Part shown: one piece after another, positions 1-8,332 of the stretch | Layout of the letters: each line of letters opens with the position of its first letter | Numbering within the stretch: the stretch's first letter is position 1 | NCBI GenBank assembly: GCA_026414605.1 | Contig: JAOAIP010000038.1 | Coordinates: forward strand, 1-64,000 | Length of the DNA stretch: 64,000 bases | Source of the DNA: Bacteroidia bacterium | Lineage (GTDB): Bacteria; Bacteroidota; Bacteroidia; B-17B0; Aurantibacillaceae | Direction of reading: 5' to 3' | Translations under genes and position numbers: made by a program | Notes under the pieces: generated by a model | Databases searched by the model: none | What the model saw: only the letters and a program-made list of their open reading frames with translations | Told to the model about the DNA's origin: nothing

Positions 1-254
1 CGAATCACAGGGTATTTTTCTTCCCAATTCCATTTATCATAAATAAACAATCCTTCAAACAACTCTTTCTTTCCTTCAAACAAACACTTTATTGTATCTA
101 CTAACAACGACTTCCCAAATCTTCTCGGACGTGAAATGAAATAATATCCATTCTCTTTTGTTAATTCATAAATATACTCTGTCTTATCTACATAAATAAA
201 ATTATCTGTACGCAATTTTTCAAAACTCTGTATGCCAATGGGTAATTTTTTCAT
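1..254 (-). CDS. AAA-ATPase-like protein, N-terminal part (runs off window)
   Basis: The N-terminal 84 residues of a protein whose remainder lies outside the window. It begins MKKLPIGIQSFEKLR at an ATG at 254 and contains FISRPRRFGKSLLVDT, the typical Walker A region of the AAA-ATPase-like family (PF09820 type), which usually carries a PD-(D/E)XK domain at its C-terminus (not visible here). The family is common and often multi-copy in Bacteroidota. Its cellular role is poorly established; a defence or mobile-element link has been suggested but is inference. It starts 9 nt after the stop of the preceding minus-strand gene, so co-transcription with serC is likely. Confidence 0.85.
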   Translation of the reverse strand, partial: MKKLPIGIQSFEKLRTDNFIYVDKTEYIYELTKENGYYFISRPRRFGKSLLVDTIKCLFEGKKELFEGLFIYDKWNWEEKYPVI

Positions 255-263
255 AAGCAAGCA

Positions 264-752
264 TTATATTTCTTCATAATAATCTAAAATTAATCCATCT
301 ATTGGATGAATCTGTATTAACCGCATTTCTTGATTTTCAAATTCAAAAACAATTTCATCACATAAATAATTATCGCTTTCCTGATCTTTTGTTAAGCGAA
401 TTCTTTCTAATTTAGTATTAATAACATTTTTCCACATCTCTGTATTATTCGCTACTACTCTATAAATTTTAATTTTAGCATTAAATTCTTTTTCAAGATA
501 CGCTTTTTGTTCATCAAAATTATATTCTATTACTTGAATACCTTCTTGAGATTCATTTCCAGACAAAACAATGTTTGTATTATCTGTAAACTGAAATTCT
601 ACCGCATCAATGACATCAATAGTTTCTTTTGGATTCACTTGATTAAGCCACAAATAACAAATTACAGATTGAAGAGTTTTGTTTTGTATCAAATTCAATT
701 TTTCTAAAGTAATTGCATCTATAATATTGGCTTTAGCAGATGAACTTTTCAT
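264..752 (-). CDS. Hypothetical protein, unrecognised family
   Basis: A protein of about 162 residues that I do not recognise. I place the start at the ATG at 752, one nt after the serC stop (TAA-t-ATG). The longer frame would need a TTG at 773 inside serC. The protein is acidic, without a signal peptide or membrane segment, and has several alternating beta/helix stretches (VIDAVEFQF, LCDEIVFEF). It lies between serC and the AAA-ATPase-like gene with gaps of 1 and 9 nt, so all three are probably one transcript. A partner role for the ATPase is possible but unsupported. Confidence 0.7.
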   Translation of the reverse strand: MKSSSAKANIIDAITLEKLNLIQNKTLQSVICYLWLNQVNPKETIDVIDAVEFQFTDNTNIVLSGNESQEGIQVIEYNFDEQKAYLEKEFNAKIKIYRVVANNTEMWKNVINTKLERIRLTKDQESDNYLCDEIVFEFENQEMRLIQIHPIDGLILDYYEEI

Positions 753-753
753 A

Positions 754-1848
754 TTATGCAAATTTTCTTTCAAACTCTTGCATCACTTCAACGAGAACTT
801 TTACACTTTCAATTGGTAAAGCATTGTACAAAGATGCTCTGTAACCACCTACATCTCTATGTCCACGAATACCACTGATATTGGCTTCTTTCCACAATTT
901 ATCAAACTCTGATTCAAGGGCTTCATTCTTCAAACGAAAACAAACATTCATATTACTCCTATCTTCTTTTGCTATCACTGTGCCTTCAAACATTGAGTTT
1001 CTATCTATTTCTGCATATAATAATCGTGCTTTTTCTTCATTGATTTTTTCAATAGCACTCACACCACCCATTTTCTTTAACCATCTTAAAGTGAGCATTA
1101 CAACATATACAGGAAAAACAGGTGGAGTATTGAACATACTACCCGCCTTTATATGTGTTTTGTAATCTAACATAGTTAATAATCCAGTTTTGCTTTTTTC
1201 TAAAAAATCTTTACGAATCATTATCATTGTAGCACCAGCAGGTCCCATATTTTTTTGAGCCCCTGCATATATTAATGAAAATTGTTTGGCGTCTATTTTT
1301 CTAGAAAAAATATCCGAAGACATATCACATACTAATGGCACATTTACTTTTGGAAATGTTTTATATTGCGTTCCATAAATAGTATTATTAGAAGTAATGT
1401 GTAAATAATCATAATCATTACCAACTTGAAAATTTTTAGGAATATACCCAAATTTTTTATCTTCGGAGGAAGCAACTACATCCACATTGCCAAGCAACTT
1501 GGCTTCTTTAATTGCCTTACTTGCCCATACACCTGTATTAACATAAGCCGCTTTATTTTTCAAAAAATTATACGGCACCATTGCAAATTGCAAACTTGCA
1601 CCTCCCCCTAAATAAATCACATCGTATTCATCTGCACTTACTTCAAAATGATCTAAAACCAACTGCCTTGCTTCTTCCATTACTTTTTCATAATTTTTAC
1701 TTCGGTGGGATATTTCTAATAATGACAAATTTAAATTATCAAAATTGATACACGCCTCAGCGGCTTCTTGCAATACCTCTTCTGGTAATATACCAGGACC
1801 TGCACTAAAGTTGTGTACTTTTACTTTTTTTGAAACATTAGATAGCAT
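754..1848 (-). CDS. serC: Phosphoserine aminotransferase
   Basis: This is the PLP-dependent cytosolic enzyme converting 3-phosphohydroxypyruvate and glutamate to phosphoserine in serine synthesis (also used for 4-phosphohydroxythreonine in the pyridoxal route). At 364 residues it has normal SerC length. Visible features are the N-terminal FSAGPGILPEEVL (about 14-26), GGGAS for phosphate binding at 81-85, and the PLP lysine K199 in YAGAQKNMGPAG. The C-terminal GHRDVGGYRASLYNA is also typical of the family. It starts at an ATG at 1848. No serA is adjacent; the following genes are the unknown protein and the AAA-ATPase. Confidence 0.97.
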   Translation of the reverse strand: MLSNVSKKVKVHNFSAGPGILPEEVLQEAAEACINFDNLNLSLLEISHRSKNYEKVMEEARQLVLDHFEVSADEYDVIYLGGGASLQFAMVPYNFLKNKAAYVNTGVWASKAIKEAKLLGNVDVVASSEDKKFGYIPKNFQVGNDYDYLHITSNNTIYGTQYKTFPKVNVPLVCDMSSDIFSRKIDAKQFSLIYAGAQKNMGPAGATMIMIRKDFLEKSKTGLLTMLDYKTHIKAGSMFNTPPVFPVYVVMLTLRWLKKMGGVSAIEKINEEKARLLYAEIDRNSMFEGTVIAKEDRSNMNVCFRLKNEALESEFDKLWKEANISGIRGHRDVGGYRASLYNALPIESVKVLVEVMQEFERKFA

Positions 1849-1865
1849 AAAATTAATTTTTTGCT

Positions 1866-1873
1866 CAAAGTTA
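1866..1873 (-). promoter_or_regulatory. -7 promoter element for serC
   Basis: On the minus strand this reads TAACTTTG, a match to the Bacteroidota -7 element TAnnTTTG, 17 nt before the serC ATG. I see no convincing -33 TTG at the usual distance. Confidence 0.45.
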
Positions 1874-2038
1874 ATAAATAATTCCCTTTCTAAATCTAAT
1901 ACTCATCATCACCAATTTAAAATTCAAGTTATCTGATTTTTTTTACCTTTTTATCTAATAATCAGAAATTATTTTTAACCATCAACTATTTTTACTAATT
2001 CACACTTCTTAAATATCAAGAATTCAACATTATTTATG

Positions 2039-2046
2039 TACATTTG
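2039..2046 (+). promoter_or_regulatory. -7 promoter element for gatB
   Basis: TACATTTG matches TAnnTTTG and ends 13 nt before the gatB ATG, implying a very short leader. No clear TTG is found 20-23 nt upstream. Confidence 0.5.
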
Positions 2047-2059
2047 ACCTCAAAAAATT

Positions 2060-3511
2060 ATGTCTTTGCATTCTCAATATGAAGCAGTAATTGGTTTAGA
2101 ATGCCACATTCAATTGCTTACAAAAAGTAAAATGTATAGCAGCGACTCCACATCCTTTGGAGATTGGCCAAATACGCATATTAGCGAGATTACTTTAGGA
2201 TATCCAGGTACACTCCCAAGAGTAAATAAAAAAGCCATTGAGTTTGCTATTCGCTTGGGCTTGGCTGTTCAAGCCAATATCCATTCTTTTAATGGGTTTG
2301 CAAGAAAAAATTATTTCTACCCCGATTTGCCAAAAGGATATCAAATCACTCAAGATAAAACACCTATATGCACAGGAGGAAAAATTCAATTTCGCTTAAA
2401 AAATGGCGAGAGAAAAGAAGTACGACTCATTCGCATTCATATGGAAGAAGATGCTGGTAAAAATCTTCACGATATTGATCCATTTGAATCTTTGGTAGAT
2501 TTCAATAGAGCAGGCACTCCATTATTAGAAATGGTAAGCGAAGCAGACATTCGTTCGGGAGAAGAAGCATACTATTATTTGCAAGAAATAAGAAAGTTAG
2601 TTCGTTATTTAGAAATATGCGATGGAAATATGGAAGAAGGTTCTCTGCGTTGCGATGTTAATATATCTGTAAGAAAAAAAGGAGAAGAAAAATTTGGAAC
2701 AAAGGTAGAAGTGAAGAATCTTAATTCTTTTAGAAATGTTCAAAGGGCTATTGATTATGAAACACAAAGACAAATTGAAATGATAGAAAGAGGAGAAACT
2801 ATAGTATCTGAAACCAGAAGTTTTGACGCCATCAATGGTATTACTTTTTCTTTACGTTCAAAAGAAATGGCAAATGATTATAGATATTTTCCAGAACCAG
2901 ATTTACCACCTGTAATAGTTACTAATCAACATATAAATGCTGTAAAATCTGTATTACCACCATTGCCTAATGAACTTTTTGAAAAATACACCAAAGAATA
3001 TGGACTATCAGAATACGATGCAACAGTATTGACAGAAGACAAACAACTTGCTTTATGGTTTAATAACCTATGTCAATATACTAACAATTACAAAGCCGCT
3101 GCTAATTGGTTAAACGTAATCATTAAAGGATATTTAAACGAAAATGCCATTGATATTGTAGATTTTATTTTAAAGCCACAACAAATTGCTAAAATTATAC
3201 AACTTATAGATGATGATAAAATTAGCCATTCAGCAGCAGCACAAAAATTGTTTCCTGCATTGCTGCAAACTCCAGATAAAGATATTGAAGCGTTGTGTCA
3301 AGAATTGGACTTATTTAAAAATACAAACACCGACGAGATTTTACCATTGATAGAAGAAGTGCTAAATAAATATCCTGAAAAAGTAGATGAGTACAAAAAA
3401 GGGAAAAAAGGATTGATTGGATTATTTGTTGGTGAAGTGATGAAATTAAGTAAAGGGAAAGCCGACCCTAAATTAGTAAATCAGTTTGTAAGAGAAAAAC
3501 TGGATGCATAA
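2060..3511 (+). CDS. gatB: Aspartyl/glutamyl-tRNA(Asn/Gln) amidotransferase subunit B
   Basis: GatB is the tRNA-binding and kinase-like subunit of the GatCAB complex that amidates Glu-tRNA(Gln) and Asp-tRNA(Asn). At 483 residues it is full length. The N-terminal catalytic cradle shows IGLECHIQL (11-19), NYFYPDLPKGYQI (84-96) and the family signature VDFNRAGTPLLEM (146-158). The C-terminal YqeY-like tail (about 340-483) includes LFVGEVMKLSKGKADPKLV. Subunits A and C are not in the window, which is common in Bacteroidota. The gene is transcribed away from serC and has its own short-leader promoter. Confidence 0.97.
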   Translation: MSLHSQYEAVIGLECHIQLLTKSKMYSSDSTSFGDWPNTHISEITLGYPGTLPRVNKKAIEFAIRLGLAVQANIHSFNGFARKNYFYPDLPKGYQITQDKTPICTGGKIQFRLKNGERKEVRLIRIHMEEDAGKNLHDIDPFESLVDFNRAGTPLLEMVSEADIRSGEEAYYYLQEIRKLVRYLEICDGNMEEGSLRCDVNISVRKKGEEKFGTKVEVKNLNSFRNVQRAIDYETQRQIEMIERGETIVSETRSFDAINGITFSLRSKEMANDYRYFPEPDLPPVIVTNQHINAVKSVLPPLPNELFEKYTKEYGLSEYDATVLTEDKQLALWFNNLCQYTNNYKAAANWLNVIIKGYLNENAIDIVDFILKPQQIAKIIQLIDDDKISHSAAAQKLFPALLQTPDKDIEALCQELDLFKNTNTDEILPLIEEVLNKYPEKVDEYKKGKKGLIGLFVGEVMKLSKGKADPKLVNQFVREKLDA

Positions 3512-3589
3512 GCAATAAACATTCGTTTTTAATAATTGGATGTGTTTTATTTTTGCTTGTTTAGTGGAAAATTTTTCTACAAAAAAACT

Positions 3590-4201
3590 TTATGCACCTT
3601 TATTTTCAACGTATGCTTGAATTTTTTTAAGAAGCCGAGTCATCCGAGTACGCAAAGAATTTTCAGTAAGACCCATTATTTGGGCAATTTGTTTATAAGA
3701 ATAATCTTGAAAAAAGCGATAGTGTATAAGTTGTTGGTCTTGTATTTCTAATTTGTGTAAATACTTCATTAAGTAGTTTAATTTTCTTTCTTGCGAAGAA
3801 CTTAACGTGTTTAAGGAAGCAATTTCATCATATTTGGGCAAATTGTACTCTATGTTTTTAAAATGTTTTTCACGAATGGTCACATTACGAATATACTCTG
3901 CAATTTCATTTTGCATTATTCTATAAAGCCAACTTTTAAATGGCGTACCTTTTACTACATTATATTTATGGATATTTCTTAAAGCACTTTCAAAAATAGA
4001 CGCCGTGATGTCTTTTGTTAAGTCATCGTTTTTGATAGCATACTTTGCGTACAACGTATTTTCAACACTTGCTTTAATTTCACTATAGTACTTATTGTAC
4101 AATGGCTTGAAAGCATCAATATCTTTTTTAGCACATTCAATGATTTGGAACTCTTGTTCCATCTCTTGAATGTTAACGTGATGTTTAGATAATGCTTTCA
4201 T
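3590..4201 (-). CDS. Sigma-70 family (ECF-like) RNA polymerase sigma factor
   Basis: A 203-residue sigma factor starting at the ATG at 4201; the longer frame would use a TTG at 4240. Region 2 covers roughly residues 20-100 (FKSWLYRIMQNEIAEYIRN is the -10 recognition helix area). Region 4 covers about 140-200, with a helix-turn-helix in YSYKQIAQIMGLTENSLRTR. Spacing between regions is short and there is no region 3, as in ECF factors. No anti-sigma gene is adjacent, which is unusual for classical ECF pairs. A direct-repeat pair about 125-160 bp upstream could be a control site. Its regulon cannot be deduced from the sequence. Confidence 0.9.
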   Translation of the reverse strand: MKALSKHHVNIQEMEQEFQIIECAKKDIDAFKPLYNKYYSEIKASVENTLYAKYAIKNDDLTKDITASIFESALRNIHKYNVVKGTPFKSWLYRIMQNEIAEYIRNVTIREKHFKNIEYNLPKYDEIASLNTLSSSQERKLNYLMKYLHKLEIQDQQLIHYRFFQDYSYKQIAQIMGLTENSLRTRMTRLLKKIQAYVENKGA

Positions 4202-4659
4202 AAACGAGGGAAATTTATTGAATATAACGATAAAAAACAAAAAAAGTTACCAACAATCTTTCTACTTAATTGCAAATCAATTATTTAAAATTTTAAACTT
4301 AAATTCTATATTTACTGAAATAGCGTTTTGATTGAGTGAAAGTATATTTTGATTGAGCGAAAAATTGTAACACTTGTTTTTATTTAAATTATGTTGTTGA
4401 AAATCAAAGCATTGAATTGTAATTATAAATAACAAAATGATAATCAATAAGATATTATTTCCGATTAAAAAATCATTTGACCATATAAAAACAATATCCT
4501 CCTCTCAAATAAAAACACCATCATTTATTGCTAATTTTTCGTAAAACTTTTGGAAATGATAAAAAAAATACCTTTTTTTGTTCCTTGAAAAGAAATTTTT
4601 AGGGGATTTAATGAAAATTCAAATCCAATAAAGTATCTTTTTAATAAATTTTATTCAAA
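4202..4659. other. Long AT-rich intergenic region between sigma factor and transglycosylase genes
   Basis: About 458 bp without an ORF, between divergent genes. It holds the 16-bp direct repeat pair at 4326-4362 and otherwise A/T runs. I see no terminator, tRNA or recognisable riboswitch. No exact TAnnTTTG lies close to either start. Confidence 0.6.
4326..4362. repeat. Two 16-bp direct repeats with 21-bp period
   Basis: TTTTGATTGAGTGAAA (4326-4341) and TTTTGATTGAGCGAAA (4347-4362) differ at one base and are spaced exactly 21 bp start to start, two helical turns. This is the geometry of a tandem operator bound on one face of the DNA. It lies 125 bp upstream of the sigma factor start and about 300 bp upstream of the transglycosylase. 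Confidence 0.6.
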
Positions 4660-6147
4660 ATGAAAAAATTTTTCATCATAAGTTTACTCTTTCCTTTGTT
4701 TTTAAACGCCCAGTTGCCCCTATTGGAAGATGACCCCATAGCGGCGATGTTGGATAGTTTGTACAACAAAAAAATCCTGAACGAATTCTTTCAAAAAGGG
4801 AATTTTAATAAACATAATAAGTTTCATTTTTCACCCGATAGTGTTCCTCGTTATGAGGATTTTGTATATGAAGCGAGATTAGCAAAACTTAATGCCCAAT
4901 CCCCTTTTGATTTAGTATTCAACAAGGATGTTAAAGCATATATAGAGTTATATGTCATAAGAAAAAGAGAATTATTAAGTCGTTTGATTGGCTTATCACA
5001 GTTGTATTATCCATTGTTTGAGCAAATTTTAGATAAATATAATTTGCCATTAGAATTGAAGCACTTGGCTGTGATAGAATCTGCACTCAATCCTAATGCT
5101 CGTTCAAGGGCAGGGGCACAAGGTCTTTGGCAATTTATGTATCCCACAGGAAAATTATTTGGACTAAAAGTAACCTCTTATATTGACGAGCGATGCGACC
5201 CGTATAAATCAACCATTGCGGCAGCAGAGTACATAAAGTATTTGTATGGTATCTTCAAAGATTGGCAAATGGTACTGGCTGCATACAATGCTGGTCCAGG
5301 GGCTATTAGCAAAGCCATTAGAAGAAGCGGTGGAAAAACCACTTATTGGGAAATTCGCCCTTATTTACCAAGAGAAACGCAAGGTTACGTACCCGCATTT
5401 ATAGCCGCCAATTATGTGATGAATTACTATCAAGAACATAATATCACTCCCGCTATTCCTAAAAAACATTATTTTGAATTAGATACTATTGTCTTAAAAG
5501 ATGCTATGACTTTTGAACAAATCAATCAATTATTAGATGTGCCTATTGAAGAAATTGCTTATTTCAATCCTCAATATCGTAAAAATATCATTCCTGAAGG
5601 TGGCTACACACTCACATTACCCAAAGAAAAAATCGCCTTGTTTTTGAGCAATGAAGATGAAATTTATGCATTTATTCAACAACAAAAACAAAACTCTCTT
5701 TTAGCACAACAACAAATGAATACACAAGAAGAAAAAATTGTTCACAAAGTTAAAAAGGGCGAAACCTTAAAATCAATTGCAGCCAAATACGGCATTTCCG
5801 TTCAAGATATAAAAACTTGGAATTATATTGGAAGAAGAGGTTTAAAACCAGGCAAACACTTAATCATATACAAACCCATTTCAAACCCTTCTTCTGGAAC
5901 TAAAACACTTGCTTCTATTGACACTAAATCATCAACTATAGTAACAAACTCTGTTACACCTGATTCAACAAACTCTATTAAAGAAAAAGATAATATCTAT
6001 CACATTGTTCGCAAATCTGAAACTATTTATTCTATAGCCCGAAAATACAATATCTCTGTAAATGATTTACTAAATCAAAATGGTTTGACTATTAAGCATA
6101 ACTTAAAAGTTGGGGAAAAATTATTGATTAAAAAGAATAAAGAATAA
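4660..6147 (+). CDS. Membrane-bound lytic murein transglycosylase with LysM domains (MltD-like)
   Basis: An envelope enzyme predicted to cleave peptidoglycan glycan strands to 1,6-anhydro ends. It has 495 residues: a signal peptide (1-18, ending LFLNAQ), then an SLT/goose-lysozyme-like domain (about 115-240) with the catalytic glutamate E140 in VIESALNP, followed by AGAQGLWQFM and AAYNAGPG. Two clear LysM domains follow at 361-404 and 447-491, and a degenerate LysM-like segment lies at about 272-322. The linker between the two clear LysM domains is Ser/Thr-rich. Its TAA overlaps the aroQ ATG (TAATG), so the two are translationally coupled although functionally unrelated. Confidence 0.95.
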   Translation: MKKFFIISLLFPLFLNAQLPLLEDDPIAAMLDSLYNKKILNEFFQKGNFNKHNKFHFSPDSVPRYEDFVYEARLAKLNAQSPFDLVFNKDVKAYIELYVIRKRELLSRLIGLSQLYYPLFEQILDKYNLPLELKHLAVIESALNPNARSRAGAQGLWQFMYPTGKLFGLKVTSYIDERCDPYKSTIAAAEYIKYLYGIFKDWQMVLAAYNAGPGAISKAIRRSGGKTTYWEIRPYLPRETQGYVPAFIAANYVMNYYQEHNITPAIPKKHYFELDTIVLKDAMTFEQINQLLDVPIEEIAYFNPQYRKNIIPEGGYTLTLPKEKIALFLSNEDEIYAFIQQQKQNSLLAQQQMNTQEEKIVHKVKKGETLKSIAAKYGISVQDIKTWNYIGRRGLKPGKHLIIYKPISNPSSGTKTLASIDTKSSTIVTNSVTPDSTNSIKEKDNIYHIVRKSETIYSIARKYNISVNDLLNQNGLTIKHNLKVGEKLLIKKNKE

Positions 6148-6581
6148 TGCAACTCAAAATCGGCATCTTAAATGGCCCAAACCTCAATATGCTGAGTAAA
6201 AGAGAAGTATCTGTTTATGGCACTACTTCTTTTGATGACTATCTTATAGAATTGAAAAAGCTATTTTCTAATGTAGAAATAGATTATTTTCAAAGCAATA
6301 CGGAAGGTTTTTTAATTGACAAATTGCAAGAATGGAAAGATACTAAAGATGGTATTATCATCAATGCAGGGGCATACACACACACTTCTATTGCATTGGC
6401 AGATTGTTTAGCATACATTCAAAAACCTATTATAGAAGTTCATATTTCAAACATTTATAGCCGTGAAACATTTCGTCATCAATCGTACTTATCGCCGTAT
6501 TGCAAAGGCGTTATTGTAGGACTAGGTCTTTCGGGATATAAGTATGCCATTGAATATCTTATTGATTATTTGTCCGTTTAA
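6147..6581 (+). CDS. aroQ: 3-dehydroquinate dehydratase, type II
   Basis: Cytosolic shikimate-pathway enzyme converting 3-dehydroquinate to 3-dehydroshikimate. The 144-residue length is right for the dodecameric type II family. Seen are NGPNLNML (9-16), the catalytic tyrosine Y24 in VYGTT, NAGAYTHTS (73-81), and H99 in VEVHISN, followed by RETFRHQSYLSP. It overlaps the transglycosylase stop by one base. The convergent amidohydrolase gene ends 38 nt downstream. Confidence 0.97.
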   Translation: MQLKIGILNGPNLNMLSKREVSVYGTTSFDDYLIELKKLFSNVEIDYFQSNTEGFLIDKLQEWKDTKDGIIINAGAYTHTSIALADCLAYIQKPIIEVHISNIYSRETFRHQSYLSPYCKGVIVGLGLSGYKYAIEYLIDYLSV

Positions 6582-6619
6582 TTTCGTTTTTCAAAATAAA
6601 ATTTTAATCATTCAACATA

Positions 6620-8260
6620 TTATTGTTGGTGTAAAAAAATATACTTACTCAAAGATTCCTTATCAATGTGAAACAAATCTATATCCAAAACAATATAATC
6701 GGCTTGCTTGCTGTATTCTAAACTTCCAATTTCCTTTTCCATAAAACAGGCATACGCCGCATCATAAGTCATCCCTCGCAGTGCTTGAAAACGAGTAAGT
6801 GCTTCTTCTTTTTGAAAAGGTGTAGTATCCCTTAAATCATAATCGCAGCGAAACACCGCTGCAAAGAAACTTTTGAATGGTGAAATATCTTCTACGGGAA
6901 AATCTGTACCAATAGGTAATATATTTTGTTGTTCCCAAAGTGATTGGTAACAATATCCAAATTTAATTCTATGTTTTCCAAGTCGTTCAATTGCCCAATT
7001 TTTATCAGATATAGCATGAGTTGGCTGAACAGATGGTAGAATACTATACGCCCCAAAGTAAAATCTATCTATGCTATCTACAATTTGTGCGTGTTCTATA
7101 CGCCATCTTTTATCGTTCTTTGTTTTTAAGTGTTGAGCATACATTTGCAATGCTAATTTATTAGCAGAATCACCAATAGCGTGTGTACACACTTGAAAAT
7201 CTTTTTCATACAAAGTTTTTAATACATTATTAAAACTATCTGTTGGAATTAATTGCAAACCATAATACTTATCTGTTGTAATGTCCGCATAAGGTTGCTT
7301 TAACAATGCCCCTCTTGATCCTAATGCTCCATCAAGGTAAATTTTAAATGCACGGACTTTCAATTTTTCTTTATCTATTTTACCTTGACTTAATAGATAT
7401 TTCCAATTTGTTGGATTTAAAGATGCCATCACATAAAAACGCAATTTGAGTTTTCCTACATCTATCAAAGAATCTAATAATTGTATTTGCCATTGATCCA
7501 ATCCTGCCTCACAAATTGTATGAATGCCCTGTTTCCAACAAAGTTCATCTGCTTTAATAAGTAATTCAACAAGTTCCTTTCTACTCATTGAAGGAATGTG
7601 CTTTTCAATGAGTTGTGTAGCATTATCAATAAAAATACCGGATGGTTGATTCTTTGCATCCAATATAATTTTTCCACCACTGATATTGGTTGTAGATGTA
7701 ATACCTGCTATTTCTATGGCTTTTGAATTTGTCCAAATAGCGTGTCCATCTACTCTTGTAAGACAAACAGGTATATTAGGAAATACACTATCTAATGTAG
7801 TTTTATTTGGAAAAGATTTATTTAGGAATAAATTTTGATCCCAACCTCTTCCAATAATCCATTGTTTATGTGAATGTGTCTTGTAGAAATTTTTTAATCG
7901 TTGAATGATTTCTTCAATTGATTTAGCACCATACAAGTTGCATTCACCAAGAAAATGGGCTAATCCAAAGAAGTGAGCGTGTGCATCAATAAATGCAGGA
8001 TACACATATTTTCCCTTTAAGGATACTATACTATCCGATGTAAAGTTTTTTAATATCTCATCATTTGTACCAATAGCAATAATTTTATTTTTTGAAACAG
8101 CCATTGCTTGGGCAGTATCGTTGTTGGCATTAAGTGTGTAAATATGTGCGTCTTTCAATATATAATCTACTTTTGTCTTTTGAGAACAAGATAACACTAT
8201 AGCAATTACTAAAATTAAAAAGATTTGATAAAAAAATTTTGAATAGATGGATTTCATCAT
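6620..8260 (-). CDS. Amidohydrolase family lipoprotein (YtcJ-like)
   Basis: A metal-dependent hydrolase of the amidohydrolase-3/YtcJ type, 546 residues. The N-terminus is a lipoprotein signal (IAIVLSC, lipidated C25), so it is likely anchored in the periplasm or outer membrane. Metal-binding HAH is at 94-96 (PAFIDAHAHF), with later THAIGDSA, RIEHAQIVD and GTDFPVEDISP. The substrate is unknown; the family includes N-substituted amino-acid and formamide hydrolases. Two adjacent ATGs (8260, 8257) are possible starts. It stands alone between aroQ and the LptF/G gene. Confidence 0.9.
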   Translation of the reverse strand: MMKSIYSKFFYQIFLILVIAIVLSCSQKTKVDYILKDAHIYTLNANNDTAQAMAVSKNKIIAIGTNDEILKNFTSDSIVSLKGKYVYPAFIDAHAHFFGLAHFLGECNLYGAKSIEEIIQRLKNFYKTHSHKQWIIGRGWDQNLFLNKSFPNKTTLDSVFPNIPVCLTRVDGHAIWTNSKAIEIAGITSTTNISGGKIILDAKNQPSGIFIDNATQLIEKHIPSMSRKELVELLIKADELCWKQGIHTICEAGLDQWQIQLLDSLIDVGKLKLRFYVMASLNPTNWKYLLSQGKIDKEKLKVRAFKIYLDGALGSRGALLKQPYADITTDKYYGLQLIPTDSFNNVLKTLYEKDFQVCTHAIGDSANKLALQMYAQHLKTKNDKRWRIEHAQIVDSIDRFYFGAYSILPSVQPTHAISDKNWAIERLGKHRIKFGYCYQSLWEQQNILPIGTDFPVEDISPFKSFFAAVFRCDYDLRDTTPFQKEEALTRFQALRGMTYDAAYACFMEKEIGSLEYSKQADYIVLDIDLFHIDKESLSKYIFLHQQ

Positions 8261-8332
8261 AAATGTTATTTTTAATTGTTTAATACTACTATTGATATAT
8301 TTTCAATCATTTTTACACAGAATAAAACACTT

